DNA of 64,000 nt from Subdoligranulum variabile (GTDB lineage: Bacteria; Bacillota; Clostridia; Oscillospirales; Ruminococcaceae): positions 91,185 to 155,184 of the forward strand of contig QAKI01000066.1 in the NCBI GenBank assembly GCA_003343905.1, written 5' to 3'. Below the pieces are notes generated by a model. It searched no databases, was not told where the DNA came from, and saw only the letters and a program-made list of their open reading frames with translations. Position numbers and translations under genes: made by a program. Below, piece after piece: positions 36,087 through 44,342 of the stretch (the stretch's first letter is position 1; each line of letters starts with the position of its first letter).

Positions 36087-37028
36087 TCAAACATCCCGCG
36101 GCGGGGTCAGCCAGCCGGAATACTGCAGGATTGCCGTCTTGCGGTTGTTGCCCTCGGTACGGCGCCAATGGCTGGGCGTTTCCCCCATTTCCGCCAGAAA
36201 ATGGCGGTTGAAGCTGGACAGCGACTGAAAGCCCACCCGCTCCGAGATCGTCAGGATCGAATCGTCACTGACGCGCATCAGGGAGCATGCCTGCAACACG
36301 CGGATACGGTTCAGGTGTTCCAGTGGGCCAACGCCCAGCAATTCCTTGAAGGTCTTGCGGAAGTGGGACTGGCTCAGCCCGCACAGGGCAGCCAGCTTTT
36401 CGATGGGAAAAGACTCCATATAATGGGTGCTGATGTAATCCAGCGCCGGGGCAACGGTGATCGTGCCCGCCATGCTCACATGGCTGTCCCGACCATCCAT
36501 ACTGTTCAGGCGCATCAGCTGAATATTCAGGGAAAGATAAAGCGCCCGAACGCTGATCTGATAACCGGTACGTTTTTCCTGCATTTCGCGCATGATGGCC
36601 CGCACCAGCCCCGCCACATCAGGATAGCGGGACTCTGGCAGGATGTAATAATGCCCCTGCAGAGCCTTTCTCTGCCATTCAACATCGGGCAGATACTCCG
36701 ACGGGAAGAACAGATGCAGCAATTCGATGGGGTCCAGGTGCAGCCAGCTCCACTTGCTGGCCGTGCCGGGGTCGCTCCAGGTCGTGTGGAGCACGTCCCC
36801 GGCAATGATCGTCACATCCCCCGCCTGGAAATGCCGTTTTTCCCCCTGGAATGCCAGGGTGCCGCCGTCCGTTTCACATAGGCCGATCTCCAGACAGTTA
36901 TGGAAGTGCAGCACCCCCGCAGGTTTATCGGAAATGCGCCATTCCTCGCCGGAAAGCAGTTGGATCGGGAACTCCGGCGGCAATGGATAGTTGCGGTACT
37001 CTACAACAGTATGCGGCTGGCGCGGCAT
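36087..37028 (-). CDS. AraC-family transcriptional regulator of the pectin island
   Basis: 313 residues. N-terminal cupin-like sugar-sensing domain (CLEIGLCETDGGTLAFQGEKRHFQ, DVTIIAGDVLHTTW) and a C-terminal pair of helix-turn-helix motifs (FPIEKLAALCGLSQSHFRKT and ILTISERVGFQSLSSFNRHF). I start at 37028 with GGGGGAG upstream rather than 37094. The gene is first in the minus-strand operon and is divergent from the transporter genes, so it most likely controls both from the 37029-37604 region in response to an oligosaccharide or rhamnose-type inducer. Confidence 0.92.
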   Translation of the reverse strand: MPRQPHTVVEYRNYPLPPEFPIQLLSGEEWRISDKPAGVLHFHNCLEIGLCETDGGTLAFQGEKRHFQAGDVTIIAGDVLHTTWSDPGTASKWSWLHLDPIELLHLFFPSEYLPDVEWQRKALQGHYYILPESRYPDVAGLVRAIMREMQEKRTGYQISVRALYLSLNIQLMRLNSMDGRDSHVSMAGTITVAPALDYISTHYMESFPIEKLAALCGLSQSHFRKTFKELLGVGPLEHLNRIRVLQACSLMRVSDDSILTISERVGFQSLSSFNRHFLAEMGETPSHWRRTEGNNRKTAILQYSGWLTPPRDV

Positions 37029-37604
37029 AGGCGGTCTCCCCCTTTTTATTGCTGGCAATTCAACATTTCCATACGGGCACAGTGGCCGGAGCATCCAGGC
37101 CCGCGGTAATTCTTTTTATTATCGTTCATTTTTCAGTTTAGTGCATGCCTTGCGGCCATACAAATCCGCTTTGTACCGCCTGGCGGGGCATGCAGCAAAC
37201 CGGCTTAAATCCAAATGTAACGTGGGCCGGTATTTCCTGCGGCCACCTGTGCCCCATTATACCCCTTTCCATTGAAAAGCGCCAGTGCAACTTGGCAAAA
37301 ACGGCGATATATGTGCAACGTTCACAAAAATTCAATATAATTTATGTGCCATCCGCTGGTTTTTAATGAAAAATACGCTCATTTTATGGATTTTTGCCCC
37401 CCCCCTGCACATTTTTTGCAATTTTGTAAGATGATAATAATCGTTTTTGCACAGTTTTTATCCAAGGATGCAGAGAAGTGAACGTCGTAAAACTGCATAA
37501 TAAATTTAGATTTCAACAACTGATTTTGTTAATTTTATCCCCATTGCGGAAGCGGCGACCAGCGCAACGTTATATAACACTTTATCAGAACAGGAGGAAC
37601 CTAA
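37029..37604. promoter_or_regulatory. Divergent control region of the pectin island
   Basis: 576 bases of low-GC DNA between the AraC-led operon and the transporter genes. A candidate plus-strand -10 TATAAT lies at 37336-37341 with a poor -35 (GTGCAA, 37313-37318), and further AT-rich stretches follow at 37407-37440 and 37520-37545. Operator sites for the AraC protein are expected here but no clear paired repeat was found by eye. Confidence 0.55.
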
Positions 37605-38555
37605 ATGACACACGCCAAAACCAAATTGGCTGCCAATGACCTGACCATCCGCAAAAAGGGCATTGGCTTCTACTTAAAACGGGACTGGCAACTTTATCTT
37701 TTGATGTTGCTTCCCATGCTGTTCATTCTCGTTTTCAAATATCTGGCCTATACCGGCCTGTCGGTCTCATTCCTGGACTACAAAGTAGCCAAAGGCTATT
37801 CCGGCAGCGAATTCGTGGGGCTGGAGATTTTTGAAAAAGTCTTTACCCACCGGGATTTCGGCAAAGCTGTATTCAACACCCTGCTGCTGAACATTCTGGA
37901 TCTGGTGTTCAGCTTCCCGATGCCCATTATTCTGGCGCTGCTGCTCAACGAGATCCGCGTCAGATGGTTCAAGCGCACGACGCAAACCCTGCTGTACCTG
38001 CCGCACTTCCTCTCCTGGGTCGTCATCGGCGCGACCGCTTACCAGATGTTCACCACCGGCACCGGCATCATCAACGTCCTGATCACCAACGCCGGCGGGT
38101 CAGACATCCCCTTCCTGCAATCGGACGGCTGGTGGCTGTTCACTTATGTAGTCATCGGCGTCTGGCAGACCATGGGCTGGGGCTCCATTATTTATCTGGC
38201 AGCCATCACCAACGTCAATGCGGAACTGTATGAAGCCGCCAAGGTAGACGGCGCCAACCGCTGGCAGCAATGCCTGCATGTAACGCTGCCCTGCATCCGG
38301 CCCACCATCGTCATCATGCTCATCATGCAGCTTGGCAAGTTGATGGGCGGCAGTTTCGAACGTATCCTGGCATTGTCCAATGCCGCTGTGACCGAATACA
38401 CTACGACCATCCCCGTTCTGGTCTACCGTTGGTTCCAGGCCAACAAATTCAGCGAGTCCACTGCGCTGGGCCTGTTCCAGTCCGTCATCGGCCTGGCGCT
38501 GGTGCTGGGCGCCGACTATGTAGCCAAGAAACTGGGCGAGGACGGCCTGCTGTGA
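37605..38555 (+). CDS. Carbohydrate ABC transporter permease, LplB type
   Basis: 316-residue inner-membrane subunit of the CUT1 family with six helices, starting at about residue 30 (WQLYLLMLLPMLFILVFKYL). The cytoplasmic EAA loop that contacts the ATPase is YEAAKVDGANRWQQCLHVTLP. The pair LplB/LplC with a large lipoprotein is the layout of Bacillus YteP-YtcP-YtcQ, which imports rhamnogalacturonan oligosaccharides. No ATPase gene is present in the island, so a shared MsmX-type ATPase elsewhere must energise it. GGAGG precedes the ATG. Confidence 0.94.
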   Translation: MTHAKTKLAANDLTIRKKGIGFYLKRDWQLYLLMLLPMLFILVFKYLAYTGLSVSFLDYKVAKGYSGSEFVGLEIFEKVFTHRDFGKAVFNTLLLNILDLVFSFPMPIILALLLNEIRVRWFKRTTQTLLYLPHFLSWVVIGATAYQMFTTGTGIINVLITNAGGSDIPFLQSDGWWLFTYVVIGVWQTMGWGSIIYLAAITNVNAELYEAAKVDGANRWQQCLHVTLPCIRPTIVIMLIMQLGKLMGGSFERILALSNAAVTEYTTTIPVLVYRWFQANKFSESTALGLFQSVIGLALVLGADYVAKKLGEDGLL

Positions 38556-38571
38556 GAAAGGAGGACCCCCT

Positions 38572-39504
38572 ATGCAAACCCCTGCCGTAGAAACCATTCC
38601 GGTCCACAAGAAAAAGTGGACCAAGAACCGCGTCATCAATCTGATCGTGGATGCGGTGTGCATTCTGTTCGTGGGGCTGGCCTCGCTGACCTGCATTCTG
38701 CCGTTCATCAACATCCTGGCAAAGAGCCTTTCGGACAATGCGTATGTATCCGCGCACAAAGTCGTCCTGTGGCCCATAAGCGACACCGGCATCAATCTGG
38801 AAGCCTACAACCGGGTGTTCCACGATTCCACCATCATCACTTCACTTTGGGTAACGATCGAAGTGACTGTGATCTTCACGCTGATCGGCATGTTCCTGAC
38901 CATCTGCGCCGCCTACGTGCTGACCCGCCCGGAACTGAAAGGGCGCAAGGTCATGACGTTCATGATCATGTTCACCATGTACTTTACCGCCGGTACGATC
39001 CCCGATTACTTACTGATGAACAATATGCACATGCTGGATACCATCTGGTGCCTGATCCTGCCCCTGTGCTTTGCCCCGTATAACCTGCTCATCATGAAAA
39101 ACAACTTCCAGGGCTCTATCCCGGAAAGTCTGATCGAATCCGCCCGGTTGGACGGTGCTTCCCACTTTACGATCCTGCGGCGCATCGTGGTGCCGCTCTC
39201 CAAGCCCATCATCGCCACCATCGCCCTGTTCTATGCCGTAGGCCGCTGGAATGCCTATTCCGACGCGCTGTACTACATCAAACAGAACGTGGAACTGCGC
39301 CCGCTGCAGTTGAAGCTGTACTACCTGATCGTAGCCGCTACCGAGAGTTTCCAGTCCGAGGGCGTTTCCGCTACCATCATGACCAACCCCGACGTGCTGC
39401 AGGCCGCCTGCATCATCTTCGCCGCGGTCCCCATCATCTGTGTCTACCCCTTCGTGCAGAAATATTTCGTGCAGGGCACCATGGTCGGTGCCGTGAAGGG
39501 CTGA
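38572..39504 (+). CDS. Carbohydrate ABC transporter permease, LplC/YtcP type
   Basis: 310-residue second permease, 16 bases after the first. Six predicted helices; first at about 18-42 (VINLIVDAVCILFVGLASLT). The EAA-like loop is LIESARLDGASHFTILRRIVVPLSKP. Forms the transmembrane pore together with the LplB-type subunit. The ATG has AAAGGAGG upstream. Confidence 0.94.
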   Translation: MQTPAVETIPVHKKKWTKNRVINLIVDAVCILFVGLASLTCILPFINILAKSLSDNAYVSAHKVVLWPISDTGINLEAYNRVFHDSTIITSLWVTIEVTVIFTLIGMFLTICAAYVLTRPELKGRKVMTFMIMFTMYFTAGTIPDYLLMNNMHMLDTIWCLILPLCFAPYNLLIMKNNFQGSIPESLIESARLDGASHFTILRRIVVPLSKPIIATIALFYAVGRWNAYSDALYYIKQNVELRPLQLKLYYLIVAATESFQSEGVSATIMTNPDVLQAACIIFAAVPIICVYPFVQKYFVQGTMVGAVKG

Positions 39505-39583
39505 TATCCGTTCTTTTGTACCTGCCGGATCATTCCCGGTACCTATACACATCCGTATCTTATTTCCTACAAGGAGGGAAACC

Positions 39584-41245
39584 ATGAAAAAACAATTGAA
39601 GAAAACCGCTGCTGCCGCCATGGCGGCAGCCATAGCCACCACCCTGCTGGCCGGTTGCGGCGGAGGCACGTCCAGCGCCGCGCCGTCCTCCTCGGACGTT
39701 GCTTCCAGCGGTGCGACCAGCGAAGCCGCTTCCAGCGGCAACTACACCGACTACTCTGCCGGCTTCCCTGAGCGGGTCACCATCGAGATCCCGGTCTATG
39801 ACCGTGGTTTTGAAGGTTGGAACGTTTCCGACAACTACTACACCCGCTGGATACAGCAGGAATTTGGCGAGAAGTACAACGTCGATGTAAAATACGTCGG
39901 CATCTCCCGCACCAATGAAGTCACCGACTTCATGCAGATGATCGCCGCCGGCACCGCCCCCGACATCATCTTCCACTACGATATGCCCGCCGCCGTAGCC
40001 TACTATGACGAAGGCGCCATGCAGGACATCGACTACGACGAGCTGGCTTTCTATGCCCCTGATTACTGGGCCAAGATGCAGGACACCATCAAGACCTACG
40101 GCAATATCGACGGCCATCAGGCATTCATCTTTGCCGAACGTGATCCCATCTATTACAACTGGGTCACTCTTGTCCGCAAGGACTGGCTGGACCAGGTCAA
40201 TATGGAAGTTCCCACCACAGCGGAAGAAGTGACCGCCATGGGCGAAGCCTGGAAGGCCGCCGGTCTGGGCAGCATTGGTCATCAGCTTCTGACCAAGAGT
40301 TTCAACTACTTCTATGGCTGGATCAAGCCCGGCACCAGCCAGGAAGAAATGGCCCTGTATCTGGACCTGAACGTAGCGCCCTTTACCTGGCAGGCTACCG
40401 AGGATTACCTGCGTCATATGAACGACCAGTACAACAAGGGCGCACTGGACCCCAACTTCTACCTGACTACTGATGACGCCGCGGCCAAGAGCAAGTTCGT
40501 CAGCGGTGAAGTCGGCACCTACGGCTTCTATATGTCCAACGGCACTGATGTCTTTGCCAGCCTGCTGGCCAACGATCCCAATGCGGAGGTCGCCGTTCTG
40601 CAATCCACACCCGGCCTGGTTGCCGAAGGCTATGAACCCTATTACTACGAGTATCCCAGCTACGGCATGATCATGGGCATCAACAGTGCCTCCAGCGATG
40701 AAGAGCGCGCCGCCGTTTACATGTTCCTGAACTGGATGATGCAGCCCGAGAACCTCACCTTCCTGCAGTTTGGTCCTGAAGGCGAAACGTACACTTCCAC
40801 CGAGGACGGCATCAACGTCCTGGATACCAGCTACACCGGCGAAGCCGCCCTGTCCCAGAACCAGAACAAGGACTACTGGTGCCTGGTGGCCGAGAGCGTC
40901 ACCTATGGCGACGAGGCCAAGGATCTGGAATCCAACAAGCTGACCCTGGCGCCCGAAGGTTATTCCGACCTGATCCAGACCAGCTATGATATGTGCAAAG
41001 CCGTTGAGGACAAGGGCATCATCAGCCCCATCTTCACCAAGCCCGTGGAATCCAGCACCGAGTACAGCGCCGACCTGAACAGCCTGTGGCAGGAAGCCTA
41101 TGTTGCCTGCATCCAGGCCGCGCCGGAAGAATTCGACGCCCTGTATGACGAATACTGCCAGGAATACCTGGACGCCGGCTACCAGGAGATTCTGGACGAG
41201 AAGCAGGCTCTGATCGACGAAGGTTCCGTCATTTACCCGGAATGA
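39584..41245 (+). CDS. Extracellular oligosaccharide-binding lipoprotein
   Basis: 553-residue family 1 solute-binding protein, the only exported protein of the island. Lipoprotein signal peptide with TM core AAAAMAAAIATT and lipobox LLAGC (Cys about 24), then a Ser/Ala-rich linker of about 35 residues before the folded domain (VTIEIPVYDRGFEGWNVSDN). Large size and composition match LipO/YtcQ proteins that bind pectic or rhamnogalacturonan oligosaccharides. Two terminators follow (41294-41334, 41372-41393). Confidence 0.93.
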   Translation: MKKQLKKTAAAAMAAAIATTLLAGCGGGTSSAAPSSSDVASSGATSEAASSGNYTDYSAGFPERVTIEIPVYDRGFEGWNVSDNYYTRWIQQEFGEKYNVDVKYVGISRTNEVTDFMQMIAAGTAPDIIFHYDMPAAVAYYDEGAMQDIDYDELAFYAPDYWAKMQDTIKTYGNIDGHQAFIFAERDPIYYNWVTLVRKDWLDQVNMEVPTTAEEVTAMGEAWKAAGLGSIGHQLLTKSFNYFYGWIKPGTSQEEMALYLDLNVAPFTWQATEDYLRHMNDQYNKGALDPNFYLTTDDAAAKSKFVSGEVGTYGFYMSNGTDVFASLLANDPNAEVAVLQSTPGLVAEGYEPYYYEYPSYGMIMGINSASSDEERAAVYMFLNWMMQPENLTFLQFGPEGETYTSTEDGINVLDTSYTGEAALSQNQNKDYWCLVAESVTYGDEAKDLESNKLTLAPEGYSDLIQTSYDMCKAVEDKGIISPIFTKPVESSTEYSADLNSLWQEAYVACIQAAPEEFDALYDEYCQEYLDAGYQEILDEKQALIDEGSVIYPE

Positions 41246-41293
41246 TCGCCGCCACGATTCACTGAACTGCACCGTTTGCATCAGCATACGCTG

Positions 41294-41334
41294 CGCGCGG
41301 GGCTGCTGTACAGCGGCCCCGCGCTTTTTCTTTT
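41294..41334 (+). terminator. First terminator after the binding-protein gene
   Basis: GCGCGGGGC ... GCCCCGCGC with an 11-base loop, followed by TTTTTCTTTT. It ends the transporter unit. Confidence 0.8.
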
Positions 41335-41371
41335 GATTCTCCCCTTCCTCTAAGGGCATCCCCGGCACAGC

Positions 41372-41393
41372 GCACAGGAGTCTGTGCTTTTTT
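41372..41393 (+). terminator. Second, shorter terminator
   Basis: GCACAG, short loop, CTGTGC (41372-41387), followed by six T. It backs up the first terminator 35 bases upstream. Confidence 0.65.
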
Positions 41394-41437
41394 CAAAACT
41401 TCGGTTATTCCCTTACAAAACACATGGCAAACGGCAC

Positions 41438-41466
41438 TTGCAGGGGCCACGGGCACCTTTTATAAT
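41438..41466 (+). promoter_or_regulatory. Promoter of the GH105-led operon
   Basis: TTGCAG (41438-41443), 17 bases, TATAAT (41461-41466), about 70 bases before the GH105 start. So the downstream enzyme genes form a unit separate from the transporter. Confidence 0.75.
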
Positions 41467-41534
41467 AAGGGCAAGATCAAGGCGACCGGCCTTCCCCCGC
41501 AGCCAGTTTGCACACGATAAGGAGCGTTTTTATT

Positions 41535-42584
41535 ATGGCAGGTTTGGTATATGACAAGCAACAGGTCGAGCGGGCGGTGGACGCCATTGTGGAGCGTACC
41601 ATGCGCATGGATATGACCTGGGACTGGCCTTGTGGCGTAGCCTATTACGGCATCTGCGAAGCCTATGAAGTGACCAAGAACGAACGGTACTTGCAGTTGG
41701 TCAAGGACCGGGTGGACGAATACATCCAGCTGGGGCTCCCCAGTTGGACGGTGAACACCTGTTCCATGGGCCACTGCCTGATCACCCTGTACGAACATAC
41801 CGGCGACGAGCGTTATCTGGATATTGCCAAAAGCAAAGTGGATTACCTGGAGAAGGAAGCTCTTCGCTTTGGGGATAATGTACTACAGCATACCGTTTCC
41901 GTAAACAACGACTTCCCCGAACAGGCCTGGGCCGACACCCTGTTCATGGCGGCTTTCTTCCTGCTGCGCATGGGCGTGCTGCTGAACGACCAGACCCTCA
42001 TTGACGATGCCCTGAACCAGTACTACTGGCACATCAAATATTTGCAGGACCCTGCTACCGGGTTGTATTACCACGGTTACAACAACATCACTGGGGACCA
42101 TATGTCCGGCATGTTTTGGGGCCGCGCCAACGCCTGGGCCGCCTATACCATGTCCCAGGTGGGCCGCCGTCTGCCGGAATGCTATCTGTACCCCAAATTC
42201 CTGGATGTGGTGGGCAGCCTGAATGAACAGCTGGCCGCGCTGAAACTCTACCAGACGGATGCCGGGCTGTGGCGCACCATCATCGACGATCCCGAAAGTT
42301 ATGAGGAGATCAGCGCCAGCGCCGGTATTGCCGCAGCCATGATCGCCAAGGGCAATCCGCTGCACATCAAGTATATCAACAAGTCCATTCCCGGCCTGCT
42401 GGCCAACGTCAGCCCCGACGGCCGTGTGATGAATGTTTCCGGCGGCACCGCCGTCATGAAGGACCGGGAAGGATACCGGGGCATCAGCCGGGACTGGATC
42501 CAGGGCTGGGGCCAGGGGTTGGCGCTGGCTTTCTTTGCCGGCGTACTGGATTACGAAAATACCCGCAGCGACGGTGCGCTGTAA
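41535..42584 (+). CDS. GH105 unsaturated rhamnogalacturonyl hydrolase
   Basis: 349 residues, (alpha/alpha)6 barrel of the YteR type. It cleaves the unsaturated galacturonate from the non-reducing end of lyase-made rhamnogalacturonan disaccharides in the cytoplasm. Seen: MDMTWDWPCGVAYYGICEAYE at the N-terminus, the likely catalytic Asp in FPEQAWADTLFMAAFF (about 135), HGYNNITGDHMSGMFWGRANAWAAY, and the C-terminal GISRDWIQGWGQGLALAFF. ATG at 41535 chosen because AAGGAG is 10 bases upstream. This gene is the best marker that the island deals with rhamnogalacturonan-I made by extracellular lyases. Confidence 0.93.
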   Translation: MAGLVYDKQQVERAVDAIVERTMRMDMTWDWPCGVAYYGICEAYEVTKNERYLQLVKDRVDEYIQLGLPSWTVNTCSMGHCLITLYEHTGDERYLDIAKSKVDYLEKEALRFGDNVLQHTVSVNNDFPEQAWADTLFMAAFFLLRMGVLLNDQTLIDDALNQYYWHIKYLQDPATGLYYHGYNNITGDHMSGMFWGRANAWAAYTMSQVGRRLPECYLYPKFLDVVGSLNEQLAALKLYQTDAGLWRTIIDDPESYEEISASAGIAAAMIAKGNPLHIKYINKSIPGLLANVSPDGRVMNVSGGTAVMKDREGYRGISRDWIQGWGQGLALAFFAGVLDYENTRSDGAL

Positions 42585-42623
42585 GCGGCACTGCGCCTAA
42601 AAATCTGCAAGGGAGCGTTCGTC

Positions 42624-44270
42624 ATGGATTTTCACCTGACTGTAGACTGCCTGACCCCGTCGGGCACAGCCCTGTGGCAGGGCCCCGGCAGCAACGGCTT
42701 TATCACCGATGCCGTTCAGATGCACTGGCCGGATCTGCAGGTTCCTCTGCATCATGCCGGATGGCAGCCCCTGTGGTGGCTGCACCGGCCCATCAGTGGC
42801 CTGCACTGCACCCCCGAAGGGGTGTTTGCCCAGCCTGCCCCCGACCTGACCGCCGCGGATCTGGATGGCCGCGCCCTGCCCCTGTGGTACAAAGCGGCCG
42901 TCCCCGCTGAAGGGATGTATACGGGCACTGTCACCCTCTGTGGTACTGGCGGCGAAGCACTGGTCTTTGTGGGGCGCCGCCGTCTTGCCTGGCGCGGCAC
43001 GCTGGCTGCGGGTACGGTACAGCAGGTACCGTTCACGGTAGATGCCGTACCGCTGATCTCCGAAGGAGACAGTGCGCCCTATCTAAATTTGGCGGTGGAT
43101 GTTTCCCTCGTGGGGGCCGGGCTGCAGCGGTTGGAACTGCAAACAGCGCCCGCCCACACCCGCCGGGTGTTCCTGATGGGGGACTCCACCGTGACCGACC
43201 AGAGCGCCGCCGTCCCCTATGCCCCCGGCACCAGCTATGCCGGTTGGGGCGAGATGCTGCCCTGGTTTTTACCGGACGGGTTCTGTGTGTCCAACCATGC
43301 ACATTCCGGTCTGACCACTGAAAGTTTCACGGCCGAAGGTCACTGGGCTCTGTTGGAACAGCGGCTGCGCCCGGGCGATCTTGTCCTGATGCAGTTCGGC
43401 CACAACGACCAAAAGCGCCCCCACCTGGATGCCCGCGGCGGCTACACACAACGGCTGCGCGAATACCTGACAGCCGTGCGGGCCAAAGGCGCTGTCCCGT
43501 TGCTGGTGACGCCGCTGGCTCGAAACAGTTGGACGCCGGAAGGGCTTTATAATGACCTGCTGGCCGATTATGCAGAAGCAATGCAGCACCTTGGACAGCA
43601 GACGCATACCCCCGTGATCGATCTGCACAAATTCACGATGGATCAAATCGTACGTGCCGGGCGGGAGGCCAGCAAACGGTGGTTCTACTCCGGTGATTAC
43701 ACGCACACCAACGACTTCGGCGCGTTCGCAGCGGCCGCCTTTGTGGCGGGGGCCCTGTCCCCTGCACTGGCCGTTCCCACCCTGGAACGCGCCCCCTGGT
43801 CCCCTGCCGGGCCCTGCACACCGCTGGCCCCGCCCCCAGGGCTGCCCTCCCCCGAAGGCGATCCTTATGCCGCCTTTGATCATGACGGGCCCCTGACCCG
43901 CGGCGACACCGTTCAACTGGTTACGGCAGCACTGCACTTGTTCCCCGTCAACGGCTACTGCAGCCCCTTTGCGGACGTAGTGGGCGAAACACCTCTGGGT
44001 ATCGCCGTGCAATGTGCGGTACAGTGCGGCCTGCTGCCGGATAGTTGGGCCTGTGACGGCTGCCTGCACCCGGCCGCCCCTGTGACGCTGGACGAGTTCT
44101 TGGCCGTTCTGCTGCCGGGTTACACCACCCGCTGCCCACTGCCTGACGGTCCCGATCTCATGGCCCGTGCCCGGTCGGCCGGGCTGCTGCCTGAGGGGCC
44201 GTTCCCCACTCCTGACACCCCGCTGCGGCGCGATCAGGCAGTCGCGATCTGCCGCCGGGTCCACATTTGA
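42624..44270 (+). CDS. CE12-like rhamnogalacturonan acetylesterase with SLH-like C-terminal repeats
   Basis: 548 residues. The SGNH domain (about 170-390) has the nucleophile in RRVFLMGDSTVTDQ, the Gly/Asn blocks in GYAGWGEMLP-like and NHAHSGLTTESF, block III in LVLMQFGHNDQKRPH, and the catalytic Asp/His in YSGDYTHTNDFG; this is the CE12 pattern. Residues about 418-548 resemble three S-layer-homology repeats, the best being SPFADVVGETPLGIAVQC... APVTLDEFLAVLL. SLH domains normally anchor secreted proteins, but there is no signal peptide here, so either the tail has another use or the enzyme leaves by an unknown route. GH105 lies 39 bases upstream. Confidence 0.85.
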   Translation: MDFHLTVDCLTPSGTALWQGPGSNGFITDAVQMHWPDLQVPLHHAGWQPLWWLHRPISGLHCTPEGVFAQPAPDLTAADLDGRALPLWYKAAVPAEGMYTGTVTLCGTGGEALVFVGRRRLAWRGTLAAGTVQQVPFTVDAVPLISEGDSAPYLNLAVDVSLVGAGLQRLELQTAPAHTRRVFLMGDSTVTDQSAAVPYAPGTSYAGWGEMLPWFLPDGFCVSNHAHSGLTTESFTAEGHWALLEQRLRPGDLVLMQFGHNDQKRPHLDARGGYTQRLREYLTAVRAKGAVPLLVTPLARNSWTPEGLYNDLLADYAEAMQHLGQQTHTPVIDLHKFTMDQIVRAGREASKRWFYSGDYTHTNDFGAFAAAAFVAGALSPALAVPTLERAPWSPAGPCTPLAPPPGLPSPEGDPYAAFDHDGPLTRGDTVQLVTAALHLFPVNGYCSPFADVVGETPLGIAVQCAVQCGLLPDSWACDGCLHPAAPVTLDEFLAVLLPGYTTRCPLPDGPDLMARARSAGLLPEGPFPTPDTPLRRDQAVAICRRVHI

Positions 44271-44342
44271 CATTCAACAAAATGCCGGTGCCCTGCCCGG
44301 CCTGCACCCTGCCCTTTTGCGGCAAGAAAGGTTAGAAATATC

